A stretch of 64,000 nt of DNA, taken from contig JAAVTG010000717.1 of NCBI GenBank assembly GCA_011947345.1, forward strand, positions 124,001-188,000, given 5' to 3'. Made by a program: the position numbers and the translations under genes. Positions 53,516 to 63,975 of this stretch are shown here, in pieces. This DNA is from Phytophthora quininea. Its lineage: Eukaryota > Oomycota > Peronosporomycetes > Peronosporales > Peronosporaceae. Below the pieces are notes generated by a model. The model made no database searches. It had not been told where the DNA came from and saw only the letters and a program-made list of their open reading frames with translations. Positions within the stretch are counted from its first letter, which is position 1. Each line of letters opens with the position of its first letter.

Positions 53516-53960
53516 GACGCCGCCTACCGCTTGGGTCTGCAGGTTCGGTGCTGGTCCTGATGTGATCCACGTTCCTCGCCAGCCCAGTGGGACTCTAGCC
53601 GTTGCTGGCATCTTTACTGAAGAAGATGACGTCACCAAGCTTGGCGGCGCGCTGATACATGCCTCGCAGGGGAGAAAAAATGACCGCTGAGGAGGATGAA
53701 GGGGAGAGAGGCTGTGAATTTGCAACACTGCTCCTTCCTGTCTAAGTATGACTCGTATTTAGATGAAGAAATAGTATATGTCCGCCAGCTGGTAGCAAGC
53801 ACTGATTCACTTCTGCTTTTGCCAAGTTCCACATCATCTTATCTTCCTCATCGGAACAATTTCCAGTGTGAAATACCAGAGATCGACATATGAGGCATGT
53901 CGCATTCATGTCGCGTGTGTCAATGTGCTCCTAGCAATGTTTGCAGAAGGGCCTAACATA
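53516..53960. other. Non-coding stretch
   Basis: No gene supported; short minus-strand frames have no domain. Confidence 0.35.
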
Positions 53961-54235
53961 TTTTGGCCAATGGCCGGCCGAAACCAGTTTTTATATTAAA
54001 CTGGTGCCTTGGAGACGAGAGAGAGAGGAGGGAAGAAGGCTGCTGGGGGCTGGCGGGGAGGTTGAGAAGTGATCTCCCCGCCCAAACACCGACAATCAGC
54101 ATGGCTGATTGTCGGAGCTCCTTTACTAAATATACCCTCTCTAAACGGATCTATCACCCAAACTGCTCTTCGCCTAGAAACTGTTACAGTTTGCCGCCCC
54201 GTTTCGGCCAAATGGCCGGCCAGGCCAATGGCCGA
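53961..54235. repeat. Small inverted-repeat element (MITE-like)
   Basis: A 275-bp segment bounded by related GGCC-rich arms, TTTTGGCCAATGGCCGGCC at 53961-53979 and, inverted, GTTTCGGCCAAATGGCC at 54201-54217 followed by GGCCGGCCAGGCCAATGGCC. Contains a perfect 12-bp inverted repeat at its centre. No coding. Looks like a non-autonomous DNA element. Confidence 0.45.
54089..54115. repeat. Perfect 12-bp inverted repeat
   Basis: CCGACAATCAGC, spacer ATG, then its exact reverse complement. Lies near the middle of the MITE-like element. Confidence 0.8.
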
Positions 54236-54517
54236 TGACCGCAATCCCAGCAGCAGAAGGCGACGGCGTTGTTCCCACACCGTTCGTGTCCCTGAAGCAG
54301 CATCATGAGTAGCTACAACAGTAGCATCTTGACCTTTCTACCCTTCTACTGCTGCTGCTTGGAGACACAGACTGCAGTGATATTCCACTTTGGGCCGTAC
54401 ACCAGCAGGAGTAGACGCTTTGTTGCCCTTCGTGTGTTTCAGCAACAGCAGCAGCAAACCGAACGTATCAACATCATCGCCTTCATATCTGCACAGTATT
54501 AGAGACAAGCGTTCTCG

Positions 54518-54538
54518 CTGCGCCGCTTTGCGGCGCAG
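54518..54538. repeat. GC-rich hairpin
   Basis: CTGCGCCGC-TTT-GCGGCGCAG, nine perfect base pairs with a 3-base loop, between two non-coding AT-rich tracts. No gene ends here, so it is not an obvious terminator. Confidence 0.75.
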
Positions 54539-54539
54539 C

Positions 54540-55145
54540 CAGCTCGCCCTAGCTCCGTTTTAATCTCCCTTTACCTAAATGTACAGATAAAAAAACTTCA
54601 CAACCGATTTGTCGTTGGTCACATGCTTTCGTTTTTTTAGGCTTCATAAGAAAGGCTATACAGCATGAACCGCCAGTGCATGGAGGCGATAGTGTGCTAC
54701 AGGATGTTGGAACTGGAGTTGACAACCCTCGTCAAGCAAGTAACAGCCAAAATCATAATAATCATGTCTTTGGGTAGTTATTATAATATGGATATTCCAG
54801 ATACTTTTAATGGTGTTAGTGTTTTTCAAATTAGAACACTGTCTCAGTATCTTGGACATCCCAGTCTACTATATACACATATATTGTGAAAAGCGCTTGG
54901 AATGTCCAATCAGATAGTAAATCAGCCGTTTTGAACCTTAATTAAGAGAAGGACGCTGTAATTTGTTTCTGTTGTACCCTAAATTATAGTTACGTACTAT
55001 TATTTAAACTCATTTTAAAGACCAATCACATCTGTAGCTTTTTATACTTATGCGCCGGTTTTGGTCTCTAAATAGGTCACAATGTCAGCGTGAAACTCGG
55101 CATTCCGAGGCACCACGCACATATAAAACTACCAGGATCAGCGCA
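54540..55145. other. AT-rich non-coding stretch
   Basis: No gene supported; AT-rich with several poly-A/T tracts. Confidence 0.4.
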
Positions 55146-55655
55146 ATGCAAGTACTAGCGCGATTCTCAGTTAAAATTGGTTCTATCACCAGGACGAGCC
55201 GAACTAATGTCCGTGCTGAGAATGCTGAGTTTCGATTTGACCCCGCAACCAGCTACGAATCGCTCTATGCAAGTGCAGAGGAGCGGATAGAAGCAGCACT
55301 CGCTGCTTACGACACTAGAACGCTTCGTCCTGATACTAACCTCTATGCTAAGCCAAGTCAGGGTGCAACACAACAAGACTGGGTGGTTCTTACCGCCGTA
55401 AACTGGCGCACTGTGGTGACTACAGTGACGACCAACTACCAGCGCCGCCGAAAAGATAACGGACTGCTCTGTCTGGAGCTGTTTGCGTTTGCGGTAAAGG
55501 AAAACCAAGCTGGAGATGCAACACGGCGCCGCGCAACACGCAACCGAATTACAGCCACGTCGCTTCTTTTCCACACCTTTTTAGTTTGCGTCAGTGTTGA
55601 TTTACATGCGTTTTTATTTGGCTACAGGCCCGATTTGTGTCGCCTTCGCGTGTGA
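55146..55655 (+). CDS. Unrecognised ORF, probably transposon-associated
   Basis: Open frame (an in-frame ATG at 55146, possibly longer from 55050) with a compact, plausible protein: RFSVKIGSITRTSR, YESLYASAEERIEAALAAYD, DTNLYAKPSQGATQQDWVV, then VNWRTVVTTVTTNYQRRRKD and a hydrophobic LLCLELFAFAVKENQ. Similar short proteins occur, as I recall, next to transposases in oomycete genomes; it lies just before the hAT element at 55.76 kb in the same orientation. No named domain. Confidence 0.4.
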   Translation: MQVLARFSVKIGSITRTSRTNVRAENAEFRFDPATSYESLYASAEERIEAALAAYDTRTLRPDTNLYAKPSQGATQQDWVVLTAVNWRTVVTTVTTNYQRRRKDNGLLCLELFAFAVKENQAGDATRRRATRNRITATSLLFHTFLVCVSVDLHAFLFGYRPDLCRLRV

Positions 55656-55758
55656 CAAAACACTTGGTTTTTACAATATATGAATTTACATAAATAATAT
55701 TTTCAACGAATCAGAACCCCGTATTTTGTGACTGACATGGCGACAGATACGCATTTTA

Positions 55759-58125
55759 TTGCTTGAGAAGATGGTGGGGCAGCGAGGTGGTCGGACAAAT
55801 TGCTCTGAGGTTATCCACTTCACAGTACGTGAGGACCCGGAGAAAGCTAAGGACGGCAACAAAATGTACGACTGCAAATATTGCAATGCTGCGGTCGTAA
55901 ATGGGGTTGATCAGACTGTCCCAAAGATCATCATTGGTAGGCCGAGGAAATTCCGGAGCCGCCTATCAAGATGCCAGCACTACGCTGCTACACAATTGCC
56001 CCCGCCATCGCCACTGTCAGCCATTTCGTGGCAAGATGAGAACCCACTGGAAACAACTTCTTCGCGCCGTGGAGGAGCATCACCACAATCCATTCCAACT
56101 CGAACAAGATCACACAGTGTGGTTCGACAAGCTGCACAGATTGAAATTAAGGAATGCTTGACGAACGCTTCTGCTCGAGAAGAGCTCGTCAAAACACAGA
56201 GAAACACCCCGCCCAAAAAGAAACGCAAGATGCAGTTTTCGGAGATGGAGATCAAAGAACTGGAGCCCTCGTTAGTGGAGGTACACACGGACCGGCACCT
56301 ACCTGACATGTTTGTGGAACAAAATTCTGTGCGCCGTTCTCTGGAACTGTTGTGTCCTGTTGTCAGTGATGTCCTGCCATCTGGACGTGTGTTAGGTGGC
56401 AAAATTCTCATGAAGCACGCGGGGCGCTGCGCCAAGAAAGACGTGCAAAACTACTAACAATTCAGACGGACTCTGGCGGCCGTGTTAATTTATCGTCTGA
56501 TGTATGGCAAAATGTGTCAAAGTTACATCTACTAGGAGCGCAACTACTGCTTTTGGAGTGCTTCTTACCTACTCGCTTGAACCCGTCGGTGGTCGCCACG
56601 ATGGAATTGAAATTCCACAAGACTTGGAAAGACTGTTGAAGAAAGCACTGAATGGGAAGTGGAATGCAGGCGCAATAATCACAGATAATGCAGGGCAATG
56701 TGGAAGGGCCAGAAGAATTGTGGTGTTGCGGTGGCCACAGGTTGTGTTTTTACTCTGCTTTGTTCACGACGTGAGCAACCTCGTTAAAGCAGTCTTGAAA
56801 ACGCCCTTTCACGACGTGGCAGTTCAAGCAGCGACAGTTGTGAATACTATCAATAGCTCCTCGGCAAAGTGGCTCAAATGAGCAAAACTCTTGATGAAAA
56901 AATTGTTGACGAGAGCTTGGATTGCGTACACTGTGCGCAACGAGATGGAATTCTATGCAGGGATGTTTCGCCTCGATTTTGGGTGTTGAAACGGTTCTGA
57001 AATGGCTCCATCGAAACTATAAAAATATTTGACTACCCGGACAAGTTGTGGGTACTTAGAGATGCTACGTTTTGGGCGGACTTGAAAACAGCTGAAGCTG
57101 TGATTCCACCCCTGTCATATGCATCATATATATTGCAGCGGGATGGAAACACTGTGGGGGATGTCATCATCTCATACCGTGACATTTACTTAGGTTTTAA
57201 GTCGGATGAGATTCACGGTGTTCAGCTCGTTAGATGCATAGAAGAACGCCGGGCTCAATGTGAGCAGCCGCTTTTATGTTGGGCTTCGTTCTACATCCTA
57301 CATACGTCGAGGCCGCCCGTAAACTGCCTGTCACTAAGATCTCCGAGGATGGAACTCTACCAGTGATTGCTGTATACTACTATCGTTGCCTATTTTCAAC
57401 TGAAGACGTTGGAGTTATAAGAAACGATACCTCTGAGAGGATGAAGAGTAGGTTTACAAGGGTCAGAGCGTCTGAGTTTACGTCTCCGTGGAAATATTGG
57501 GCATATGTTCAAACCCGAAAGCTGGACAGCCTACTTCCTAAGTTAGTGATCGCTGTACTATCAATTGATGTCAACACAGCAACACGTGAACGGCTTTTTA
57601 ATGCACTTGGTTTGATACACTCAGCAAAAACCAACCGATTGGGATGGAGCAAGACATTAAATATCGAATCAATTGCAAAGCATGTGCGTCAACGAGAACT
57701 CAGAGATTTTGAAAAGGATCCAAGAAAATAAAACTCCTTATTAGTCCTGAAGAACGAGGGATAGTTTTGCACAGTTGATTTCGCTCCTTCACCTGAACGA
57801 ATGAATGTATGTGAGGAAGGGGAAAGTAACGACGATGATCCTGGTGATCGTGCAAATGGTTTGGGATACACTACGGCTCTGGAAAGAGTATTTAGCAGAA
57901 ATCTTGAGGATGCAGAAATTGGTAGTGATTTTGCGAGGGTTGGTGGCGCTGAAATCTACCGCAACAGCACAGAAATGCCTTCGGACAACGAATTAGAAGA
58001 GATACCGGCTCCGATCCTCGACGAATTTCCAGATGAGAATAAGACCGACTTTCCTCAGGAAAAAATCGCTCACAGATTTCCGAAGTCAAAAAGTTAGATT
58101 AGCTGAGCTTTTAAAAATCGAGCAC
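55759..58125 (+). mobile_element. Second hAT-superfamily transposase remnant
   Basis: Distinct from the one at 49.3 kb. A BED zinc finger start (VIHFTVREDPEKAKDGNK, YDCKYCNAAVV), a basic patch (NTPPKKKRKMQFSEMEI), the catalytic region (SDVWQNVSKLHLLGA; IITDNAGQCGRARRIV; FVHDVSNLVKAVLKT; VVNTINSSSAKWLK) and the hAT C-terminal dimerisation domain near 57535-57660 (LPKLVIAVLSIDVNTATRER, LFNALGLIHSAKTNRLGW). An acidic tail (NELEEIPAPILDEFPDENK) continues to about 58100. Several stops and shifts, so inactive. Ends not defined. Confidence 0.78.
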
Positions 58126-58154
58126 GAGGTAATCCCATTTATCCTTATTAGCAC

Positions 58155-58345
58155 AATGGCAGCGGCAACTACGCCTTCCCCCTGCTGATTCGGGAAACGG
58201 GCGGCAGTGACGACTGCGCTGTAGCCTTTTGATGCTGCTGCTTGGGGACTCGAGCGGCCGTGACAACTACGCCGTAGCCTTCTGCTGGTGCTACTGCGGC
58301 GAGGACGACGTCAACGTCTGCTACACAACGCCTTCTGTTGTATCA
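58155..58345. repeat. Degenerate tandem repeat, about 50-bp units
   Basis: Three to four imperfect units with the pattern GGCxGxGACxACxxCGCxGTAGCCTT.TG, then CTGCTGCTTGGGGAC- or CTGGTGCTACTGCGGCG-type ends. A related piece (CTACTGCTGCTGCTTGGAGA) occurs near 54345. Confidence 0.5.
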
Positions 58346-58403
58346 GCGCTAAAACGTAAGTTTTAGCAGTAAAATAAGGCTTATGGATATGGCCGTTACC
58401 CTA

Positions 58404-58475
58404 CGTTTCGGCCTCCGCCAACGAAAACGGCCAATCGGCCAGGACAGACTTTACTGAATTGGCCAAACTCTGGTT
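58404..58475. repeat. GGCC-rich arms like those at 53.96-54.24 kb
   Basis: CGTTTCGGCCTCCGCC, CGGCCAATCGGCCAGG and ATTGGCCAAACTCTG recall the inverted arms of the MITE-like element 4.3 kb upstream; probably the end of a related element. Confidence 0.4.
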
Positions 58476-58524
58476 TTTACCTACACTGCTCTGAGATGCA
58501 CACCTGGCAGAAAAGCGTGCGGCA

Positions 58525-58773
58525 TCAGCCGCACGCAAAGGCGTTCGCCGCGACCTCCCAGCAGATCTGGCATTCCCGATCAGTGCCCGAAACGGCAGCC
58601 GCACTCTGCTGTCGTTCCTGGGCCCGGTGGTGACAGCGCTGATAGTTACGGTATGCGGCCGCAGCAGGGTTGCTTCGGGCCCAGCATATCGCAGTTCCTT
58701 GATGGTGGCGAAGGGAGGCGAGGTGGCGATAAGAACGCAGACAACGTGGGCAGATAAACGCCATCGCGGCCAT
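58525..58773 (-). CDS. Small zinc-finger-like ORF
   Basis: ATG 58773, 82 residues. FICPRCLRSYRHLASLRHHQ resembles a C2H2-type finger start, followed by a second Cys pair (CQICWEVAANAFACG). No homologue recognised; it lies among repeats, so it may be part of a transposon. Weak. Confidence 0.3.
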   Translation of the reverse strand: MAAMAFICPRCLRSYRHLASLRHHQGTAICWARSNPAAAAYRNYQRCHHRAQERQQSAAAVSGTDRECQICWEVAANAFACG

Positions 58774-58779
58774 AGTGGT

Positions 58780-59166
58780 TTAAGTTGCGGTTGAAATGGT
58801 ACATAGTAATTCTAGGCAAGTGACTAATAAATTTATTTTTCCTTGAATTCTTATGGGCGGCTTTTTACAGAGCCCCCAAGTAAATAAAATAAATAAAATA
58901 ATAATAAAAATCTCCCACGTATCGAGCCCTATTGTAAATGCAGTACTGGATGCTGAAGAATACCTCCTCAGATGGAGGAGTGGTGGGTGAGAACAGGTCG
59001 ACGTTAAACAGTAACGTGCTCGCCGGCCAGGTATTAGTTCATGATGGCGAGGAGCGAGGAAGAGCAGACCGAAACGGTCTAACGAGGTGGCGGACAGACG
59101 TGTCTTGAACTTGCGTAGCTGCTCGGCCGCAATGCACGCGAACTTACTGAACGAGTCGATCTTCAT
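58780..59166 (-). CDS. Small ORF with hydrophobic C-terminal part (unknown)
   Basis: ATG 59166, 128 residues; N-terminus basic-amphipathic (KIDSFSKFACIAAEQLRKFK), then a hydrophobic stretch (IFIIILFILFTWGLC). No family recognised. Sits between repeats; the hydrophobic part comes from AT-rich DNA and may be meaningless. Confidence 0.2.
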   Translation of the reverse strand: MKIDSFSKFACIAAEQLRKFKTRLSATSLDRFGLLFLAPRHHELIPGRRARYCLTSTCSHPPLLHLRRYSSASSTAFTIGLDTWEIFIIILFILFTWGLCKKPPIRIQGKINLLVTCLELLCTISTAT

Positions 59167-59442
59167 GGCGGTGGAGCCTTCATAATTGGCGACGCTTTTG
59201 GTACATTATGGTTGCTGGGTCTGCTTAATTGAAAACGATACCTGTCGAATGTCGAACGCCGCCAGTTAATCATTCGTCTGTGTAGCAACACGCTTTCTAT
59301 ACTTCTTGTACGGCACGGAGCCATTGACGATCATTTGACCATTACATCTTCGAATGTATTCGCTGATGGATATGTATTTTTATGAGGATTTTCTTGGAAA
59401 ATCCTTCGAAGTGGTTTTGTCCTTATTTCGTGATTTGCTAGC

Positions 59443-60189
59443 ATGGCAAAGCATCTCGACGTGAACGAGCTGCCGTTCGATACTCCTGTGGTGATGATGA
59501 CTGTGAATGGAGACCTGCTATCGTGCGGAACTTCTACGGTAACCCTGTTTGTCGAGCTTCGCCACGTTCCCGGCGGAATGGTTTCCATTTGGAACACCAT
59601 GGGCTCTCGGCGGCAAAGGCTGTTGTGATCTTGGCGATGACGTGACGTTCGAGACGAAGGTTTCTAGCGGAGGATACGTCGTGCTTCAAGACAGCTCGAC
59701 TGGAAATTTTCTCGGGATCGAAACTCAAGGTCGCGAGAAAATGCTGTCGTGTCGGTCCAAACAAGTGTGGAGAGACGAAGCGTGGATTATTATGAAGCCT
59801 TTTCAACTGGAGGCGAGCGGCACCACGATGCCTACGAAGAGTTTGGTGCAGCTGGCGGCAGAAAGCAGCGAACCTAGTCGACCTCAGTTGGGCATGTGTT
59901 TCGTCAAGACCCCGGGGTTTGCTCCGACCCACGGACCGTACAACGGCGACGGAGCTGAAGCCATTCTGAAGCTGTTATACGGCTCAAGTTCACTGTATAC
60001 GACCCCAATCAAATCGGATCCGGCCAACGTGGAGCGCCGACAGGTGATCATACAGCTCATGTCATCGCATAAAAAGTGAAAGACATCAAGCACTTTTTGA
60101 AGGTTCTCTATGGAACTTCGGCCCCACTCACTTCGTCAGAAACGAAACCAAGCTTGTGGTCGAAGGTGTGGTTCGGAAAGCGTTCGTGA
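59443..60189 (+). pseudogene. LYGT-family protein, right cluster copy 1 (frame breaks)
   Basis: ATG 59443 (MAKHLDVNELPFDTPVVMMT). The frame breaks at about 59590-59630, then continues TFETKVSSGGYVVLQDSSTG, NFLGIETQGREKMLSCRS, EAWIIMKPFQLEAS, and the repeat segment ILKLLYGSSSLYTTPIK, SDPANVERRQVIIQL. After an extra base in the A run near 60070-60076 it closes with IKHFLKVLYGTSAPL and stops at 60189. This copy shows the clearest version of blocks 3-5. About 245 residues if joined. Unknown function; no signal peptide. Confidence 0.68.
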
Positions 60190-60329
60190 GGAGGCTTAAA
60201 ACCCACTTCAATTCATTTCGAATTTCAAGCCAACAAATTTTTTCGCGGTTTTCACAGAAAAAAGATGATCTTTCGCTTTCATCGATTAGTGTTCATCGTC
60301 TTTTGCATTTTGAATTGACCACCGCTGAT

Positions 60330-61046
60330 ATGACGTCGCATCTAGATGTTAATGTGCTTCCATTCGATACGCCGTTGGTGATGATGACTGCGAGCGGGGA
60401 CCGTGTTCGACCGAAAAATTCGCGATCCCATGTCCCTCTTGTCGAGCTGCATCGAGTGGAGAATGGGTTGGTCATCATTCAGGATGCCACAAACGAAAAA
60501 TGGACGTTGGCCGTCCGTAACGACACGTGCGAATTATGGTGGACCCGGAACTCCCGTAGTACGCCATTTGAGACCAAGGTTTCCCTAACGGATACGTGGT
60601 TTTTGAAGAATTCTCGACAGGAAACGTGCTGGGCTTCAATCGCCACACGTGGGTTTGCGAGTCGGCTCAAGTGGAAGCAGCACGAATGGATATTGTTGCA
60701 GCTTCACCAGTTTGAGCCCTCTAACGTGCTTGTACTGGGTTCAATGCAGCTTGCCGCTGATGGCACCCACCTCGCTCAACACGAATTGACATGGCGCTTC
60801 GTGATTTCGCAAAATGATTGGGTAGCCGAAAGGATTCGGAAGCTCTTGTACGGTTCCAGTTCGCTCAACAAACCCACCGATATCAAGATTGATCCAGCCA
60901 ACGTTGAACGTCGACAGTTGATTGTGGAGCTGGCAGAAGCAGACGTGAAGCCACACGATATCGGGTGCTTTTTGAAAGCTCTCTATGGCACTTCAGCACT
61001 ACTCAACGTTAACTGCGATATCGACACGAACACGAAGCGATTCTAA
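60330..61046 (+). CDS. LYGT-family protein, longest open copy (238 residues)
   Basis: Open from ATG 60330 (MTSHLDVNVLPFDTPLVMMT) to TAA 61046. Blocks: VPLVELHRVENGLVIIQDA, KPTDIKIDPANVERRQLIVE, HDIGCFLKALYGTSALL. The segment 60575-60665 is read in the wrong frame relative to the family: the neighbouring frame there gives GYVVFEEFSTGNVLG, matching block 3 of other copies. So two compensating one-base shifts probably lie inside this open frame. With that caveat it is the best intact-looking member. It has no signal peptide or membrane segment, and its function is unknown. Confidence 0.68.
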   Translation: MTSHLDVNVLPFDTPLVMMTASGDRVRPKNSRSHVPLVELHRVENGLVIIQDATNEKWTLAVRNDTCELWWTRNSRSTPFETKVSLTDTWFLKNSRQETCWASIATRGFASRLKWKQHEWILLQLHQFEPSNVLVLGSMQLAADGTHLAQHELTWRFVISQNDWVAERIRKLLYGSSSLNKPTDIKIDPANVERRQLIVELAEADVKPHDIGCFLKALYGTSALLNVNCDIDTNTKRF

Positions 61047-61146
61047 GCATCGTAAATGACGAATAAAAATTCTCGTTCTTGAGGGTTTACTCACATGCAG
61101 TCAATCATGACAGAAAGGAAATGACCGATCTTGGTCGTTCCAACGG

Positions 61147-61161
61147 ATTCATTCCGGAATT
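61147..61161 (+). promoter_or_regulatory. Inr-FPR-like core promoter
   Basis: TTCATTCCGGAATTT, 25-39 bp before the ATG at 61186; close to the Inr-FPR consensus with two changes. Confidence 0.5.
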
Positions 61162-61185
61162 TACAATTTAAGATCAATAATAGAC

Positions 61186-61968
61186 ATGGACAACCTGACA
61201 AAGTATCTCGATGTGAATGTGTTGGAGTTCGACACCCCATTGGTCATGATGACGGTGAAAGGTTACCGCATTCCCAGTTCGACGTTGTTTGTCGAACTGC
61301 ACCGGATGGACAACGATACGGTGCTGATTCAAGATGCCAAGAACAAGTCGCGAGCACTACAGCTCGACAGCAAGAGCAGCACTTAAAAATTTGGCAATTG
61401 TGGTGCAAACTTCGAGACCAAGACGTCTTACCGTGGATATCTGGTCTTCGAAGAAATCTCCACGGCACGATTTCTTGGGATCGAGATTCAAGGCCGCACG
61501 ACGATGCTGGGTTGCCGTTCGATGATGATTGATGGTCAAGAGTGGATTCTGTTGAAACCTCAAACTCTTGACGAAAGTACTGCGACTGCGGCTCCCATCA
61601 AGGACCTGAAGCATTTCGCGAGTGCAAGTTCCAACACTTCGAGACGTCAATTGGCCACCCGTCTGATGGAAATGGGCAAGTCGACAGAGAACATCCGCCA
61701 AGTCATGCAACTACTGTACGGAACGAGCTCCCGTTCAACGTCGATATCCAGTCGGATCTTGCCAACATTAAACGCCGACAGCAAATTGTGGACTTGCTGG
61801 AACGAGGCAAAAAACCAGGACATTGAAGACTTTCTGAAGATTGTGCACGGTACGACCGCCCCACTTCCAACGAACCCTAATTACTTGAAATCCAAAGAGT
61901 CCACGGCCAAGAAAATTCGGTGGGCGAATCTGTGGAACAAGGCCAAGAACTGGCAAAACAGTTGGTAG
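61186..61968 (+). pseudogene. LYGT-family protein, right cluster copy 3
   Basis: ATG 61186 (MDNLTKYLDVNVLEFDTPLV), FVELHRMDNDTVLIQDA, then an in-frame TAA at 61384, after which the same frame is open again (NFETKTSYRGYLVFEEIST, FLGIEIQGRTTMLGCR, QEWILLKPQTLDE). The first repeat LLYGTSS is followed by a frame-shifted stretch (about 61728-61812; the other frame reads DLANIKRRQQIVDLLERGKK), then DIEDFLKIVHGTTAPL and a basic-aromatic tail to 61968. Pseudogene or indel-damaged gene. Confidence 0.65.
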
Positions 61969-62100
61969 TGAGGATTTCATTTTCGAGTTTGTCTCCGAAC
62001 TCTGGTAGCGGGGCTTGCATGTTTGCTTTCGGGTTTTCAGTAATCAGATTTACTGAGGAAGTTTAAATGATTGCAAAGTTGAAGATGTTGTTCTTTGATA
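61969..62100. other. Short convergent intergenic
   Basis: 3' ends of the family copy and of the minus-strand coiled-coil gene; nothing else seen. Confidence 0.3.
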
Positions 62101-63975
62101 CTAAAATCTAGCTGTGGCGGGAGGATCAGCGAGTTGTATCTTGGGAACTAGCTCTACGTTAGGTCGTGATGACTTCCATATTTCGGTTGGATCTTTGACC
62201 AAGCTGGCAGGAGCCATATTTGGTGCTTTCTTACGTGTCAGTTCCGGTAGTAACAGGCTGTGAAGAATTTGCCTTTGATCTTCATCAGCACCCTGCTCAG
62301 GATCTCCTATAGACGAATGCATGTTTTGCTTTTGCTTGATCAACGTGTCCAGCGTCATCTTGCAATGCAAAATCAGTTCAAGAAACATATTAAACACTGT
62401 CGATGGTGGGCATACCGGTGGTTCTCGAACTCGACGGCCATAACTGGAGGGTGAGTAGCACGCTTTGGACAGCATCATTTTCTTGCGCGTCACAGGAGTA
62501 CCTCCCAAGCGAGCTGCGTCTTGAACAACCTTAGGCTGCAAAACTCGTTAGCTGATTCATTTGTAATATAAACACAAACACACTTACCCTTTCGCGGCGG
62601 TGGTATTTGTCTTGGTGGTAACGCAGTACAGCAACCACTTGTTTCTTGGTGAACTCGCGACTTTGCAAATGCTTTTCAAGGACATCCGTGATGGCGTTGA
62701 GTTGGTAGGGGCTTTTAGGGCCTTCCACGTCAGGGGAAAAGTACGACGGATGAGGCGACGCATTGTCGTATTCCGATTGTGTTTCTGGGGAAGTGAGTTT
62801 CGGTCTGCGCAATGAAGCCAACGACGGGAGTGGCGGCTTCCGTGGCTTGTGTCGATTTGACGGGGGCCCCAACGGCGAGCTAGGAGTCGTCGAGTGTTGA
62901 TTGCTTTCAGTCTGTCTCACTCGATGCTCGTCTTTCTGCTGTATCTTGGCAAACAACTGCTCGTAGAACTTGAGCTTCTTACTTAGGCCAGCATTCATCT
63001 CCTCGAACACATGCATTTCGTGCTTAGTGCGCCTGTTTTCAGCTCGCAGATCGTCCACTTGCTTGATGAGTTTCTCCAGTTGAGAACTTTGATATCGCAG
63101 TTCCAGATGAACTCTCTCGTTTTCCTCAACAGTACGCAGTGTAGTTACGTCCAGCTGCATCCGCATTTGGGTTCGCATAGTGTCGTGGAAAGCCTGTAAC
63201 TCGGCCTCCTTCTCGCGTCGCAGTCGATCGTTCTCAAGGATCAGCTTCCTTTCGAGATGATGACCCAGTTCGTCTTTCTCGAGAGCCATCGCTGCAAGGT
63301 TAGCTCGAGCTGTTTGATTTGTTCGTCGCTATCTAACTTATTATATTGAGCTAGTCGACTCTCGCGCACCATCGCGTCATTGTCATGGATTGTCTGCGTG
63401 AGTTGAGCGCACTGCTTTTGTGAGTCCTCATACAGCTGCTTGTAGAACTGTTCCTTGCAAGTATCCAGAGCGTGAAACAAGGGCCTTCCCGCGTTGATAA
63501 GCGTCATCATCCTTGCACGTGTCTCCATTTCCGTCCCATTCTCGGCTGTGTTCGTACTTGTATTACTGCTTCGTGGAGCGCTAGTGTCACCATCTAATCC
63601 ACCGCTTGTTATCGATGAACTGTTGCCAGTAATTGTTTGCAACAGCGACGCGTTGATGGCCTCGACCTCCCGTAGTTTGCTGGTAAGTTCATCAATTCGT
63701 TTTGACTTGAAGGCGAGCACGCGCTCTCGGTCGTCAATGTTGGCTTCAAAAGACTCTTGAAGTGCGTGCAAGTCGCGGGTGAGTCTGGCGTTAGCGTCTT
63801 TCAGTCCTTCATTCTCCTGCTTTGTCTGCTGCAGTTCCTCCTCAAGTTTCTGCTCGTGGAGAGCACGGAAGGCCACTGTTTTAAACTTCTCCAAGACACC
63901 ACCCTCCGCTTTACCGAAGAAATCCGCAGCACGAAGCAAGGAACCTCCTCCTGCTGGTGGTGTTCCTGAAGCCAT
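62101..63975 (-). CDS. Coiled-coil protein, unknown role
   Basis: ATG 63975 (MASGTPPAGGGSLLRAADFF) to stop at 62101. One intron, 62536-62587 (52 bp, GTAAGT..GCAG). A single-base shift near 63285-63292 separates the first 230 residues from the rest; reading through, the product has about 600 residues. Long coiled coils: QKLEEELQQTKQENEGLKDA, then ENDRLRREKEAELQAFHD and QLEKLIKQVDDLRAENRR, then a Pro/Ser-rich linker (PLGPPSNRHKPRKPPLP) and a small conserved-looking end (LEKHLQSREFTKKQVVAVLR, then RKKMMLSKACYSPSSYG). A flagellar or basal-body role is one possibility, as for many such proteins in zoospore-forming oomycetes, but I cannot show it. Confidence 0.7.
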
